In this document: piece after piece, positions 62,701 through 64,000 of the stretch
Layout of the letters: each line of letters starts with the position of its first letter
Position numbering within the stretch: position 1 is the first letter of the stretch
Source: Brevipalpus yothersi
Lineage: Eukaryota; Arthropoda; Arachnida; Trombidiformes; Tenuipalpidae
Direction of reading: 5' to 3'
Assembly (NCBI GenBank): GCA_003956705.1
Contig: QZCP01000073.1
Coordinates: forward strand, 62,232 to 126,231
DNA length: 64,000 nt
Translations under genes and position numbers: made by a program
Notes under the pieces: generated by a model
Told to the model about the DNA's origin: nothing
The model's input: only the letters and a program-made list of their open reading frames with translations
The model's database searches: none

Positions 62701-64000
62701 GCTACGATTAGTAGCTTGTTGAGCACTTCTTGAATGTTAACCATTAAACTAGAGCTGTATTGAGATGCGATTTTGGCTAATGCAGGAGATAGGAGATGGC
62801 AACATGTTTTAACCGCTTCTAAACGAATTTCCTTACTGTCACTGGTGAGATAGTGGTCTGCACAATGACGAGCAAATTGCATCAGTGATTTGCTGTGGAA
62901 ATCAAATTTCCCTAATATTTTTAAACCCAAAACAATGCTCGCGATATCAGATGAATCGGCAAGATTATTCACTGATTGTGTTGATTGGATTTGAAAACGT
63001 TTCGGTGCACCTGGATGACGAAATGGTCTCTGCATGAGAACGTAGAATAGCATTTTCAAGAGGCCATCCTGAATTTCTTTCTTAAGCTCTGGCATTTCAT
63101 TTGATAGATCATGGAGTGCACTAACAAGTGCCGGACTGAGACCGCTAGCGATCATGGGATCGAGTAGATCACGAATGTCCTCTTTTGAGAGAAGTCCATC
63201 AGCTTGAGCAAGTAGACTAATGCATGTGAAAACAGATGATTCAACTGTAGCTCCTTTCTTTTTGGTGGAAGAATCGCGTGATGAAGGTAGAGAAGATCGG
63301 ATAACTTCGAGAATTTTGGGCAGATATGGCTTTATTTCATTACCAACGGCAGTTGATAATAGACCCAATGTGAGGAATGCTTGTGAGCGTTCACGATTAC
63401 TGTGTAAGCACTTGAGCACATAGGTCATAGTTTCAGGAAGATGATTTCGAGCAAATGTTCGTGGTTGAAAGGCAGCTAATCGTGGAAGTAATAATAATAG
63501 TACATGCTGTACAAGTGGATTGCGTGTTGCTTTTTGCTTCAAGACAACTTGGCAAATATTGTCAAACTTTTCAGTCACCAATGCCTTGCATGTAGGACTC
63601 TCGTGGAGCGCCAATTTACGATAATGTGGCACCAAACCGGGTGTAACACCGATGGTTTTATGATATTGAACTATTTGGGACAATCCTTTTAAACCGTGTC
63701 CCGGTGAGTATAGATGTTGAGTTGCGTGAGCAGAAAGACTTTGAAGTGAACGAGTGATGATAGAGCCCTCCTCTTTGGTTGAATGATCATGAGAATGATA
63801 TCGCTCAAGAGGATTGAATGATTCGCTGAATGCCCGAGGCTTAAAACTCATCTCTTCCACATCTTGTCGCATTTTTTCTCTCTCAACATTACTACACCGT
63901 AACAGTTCATTCAATATCATTATGGATCCATGAATGATGTCATCACGTGTAACTTTGTCTTTGGACATTTGTAGCTGGAAGGCTTCATCAAAACCTCTCA
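56800..64000 (-). CDS. mTOR: mTOR (target of rapamycin) kinase, 5' end outside the window
   Basis: Ser/Thr kinase of the PIKK family, core of TORC1 and TORC2. Exons in the window, 5' to 3': beyond 64000-61919, 61830-61592, 61445-57263, 57197-56800, about 2300 codons in frame; the frame stays open at the window edge. HEAT repeats occupy the first 800 residues or more. A FAT domain follows, then FRB ([19 protein letters not shown], with the rapamycin-contact Ser and the later DLYYHVFRR), then the kinase domain ([19 protein letters not shown]). It ends in a [17 protein letters not shown], the invariant PIKK terminus. The insert between kinase and FATC differs from the human sequence but keeps [20 protein letters not shown]. 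Most of the gene lies on one 4.2 kb exon. Roughly the first 200 or more residues are missing. Confidence 0.96.

Overview
The window is nuclear DNA from a eukaryote. Its genes are split by many short GT-AG introns, it is AT-rich, and it carries long GA/CT microsatellites. The gene set (a Zasp52-type muscle scaffold with one PDZ, a ZM motif and four LIM domains; mTOR; FANCM; TRMT5; a TTLL enzyme; a tandem array of ABCC transporters) is that of an arthropod. Compact genes together with a local ABCC (MRP4-like) expansion suggest a mite, possibly a spider mite. That placement is inference.

Layout: two ABCC genes on + (697-5761 and 8475-13661), separated by a microsatellite-rich spacer containing an unresolved base and an apparent assembly duplication. 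Then Zasp52 on - (14193-21792, 13 exons, two introns with GC donors). Then a TTLL-family gene on + (23535-25725). Then four ABCC genes head-to-tail on - (26293-31252, 31885-37014, 37958-43019, 43819-48755). Then TRMT5 on + (49803-51426), converging on FANCM on - (51542-54264). Last is the 3' nine-tenths or so of mTOR on - (56800 to beyond 64000).

I joined exons by hand for every gene. For Zasp52, TTLL, TRMT5, FANCM and the ABCC genes at 697, 8475, 26293 and 31885, every exon boundary was located and the summed exon lengths are a multiple of three with no internal stop. For the ABCC genes at 37958 and 43819 I read every junction but measured only some exons, taking the rest from the shared pattern. 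mTOR is in frame across its three introns. No ABCC copy looks like a pseudogene.

The six ABCC genes are full transporters (TMD1-NBD1-TMD2-NBD2, no TMD0) and presumably export organic anions or conjugates. The four minus-strand copies plus the one at 697 form a close group, and the gene at 8475 is an outlier in sequence and intron layout. The paralogs are mosaics: stretches coding for both NBDs are nearly identical between copies whose flanks have diverged, which points to gene conversion. The four minus-strand copies also share a small TGA(C/T/A)-type element about 260-270 bp upstream of their start codons. One copy has Cys in place of the signature Gly in NBD2.
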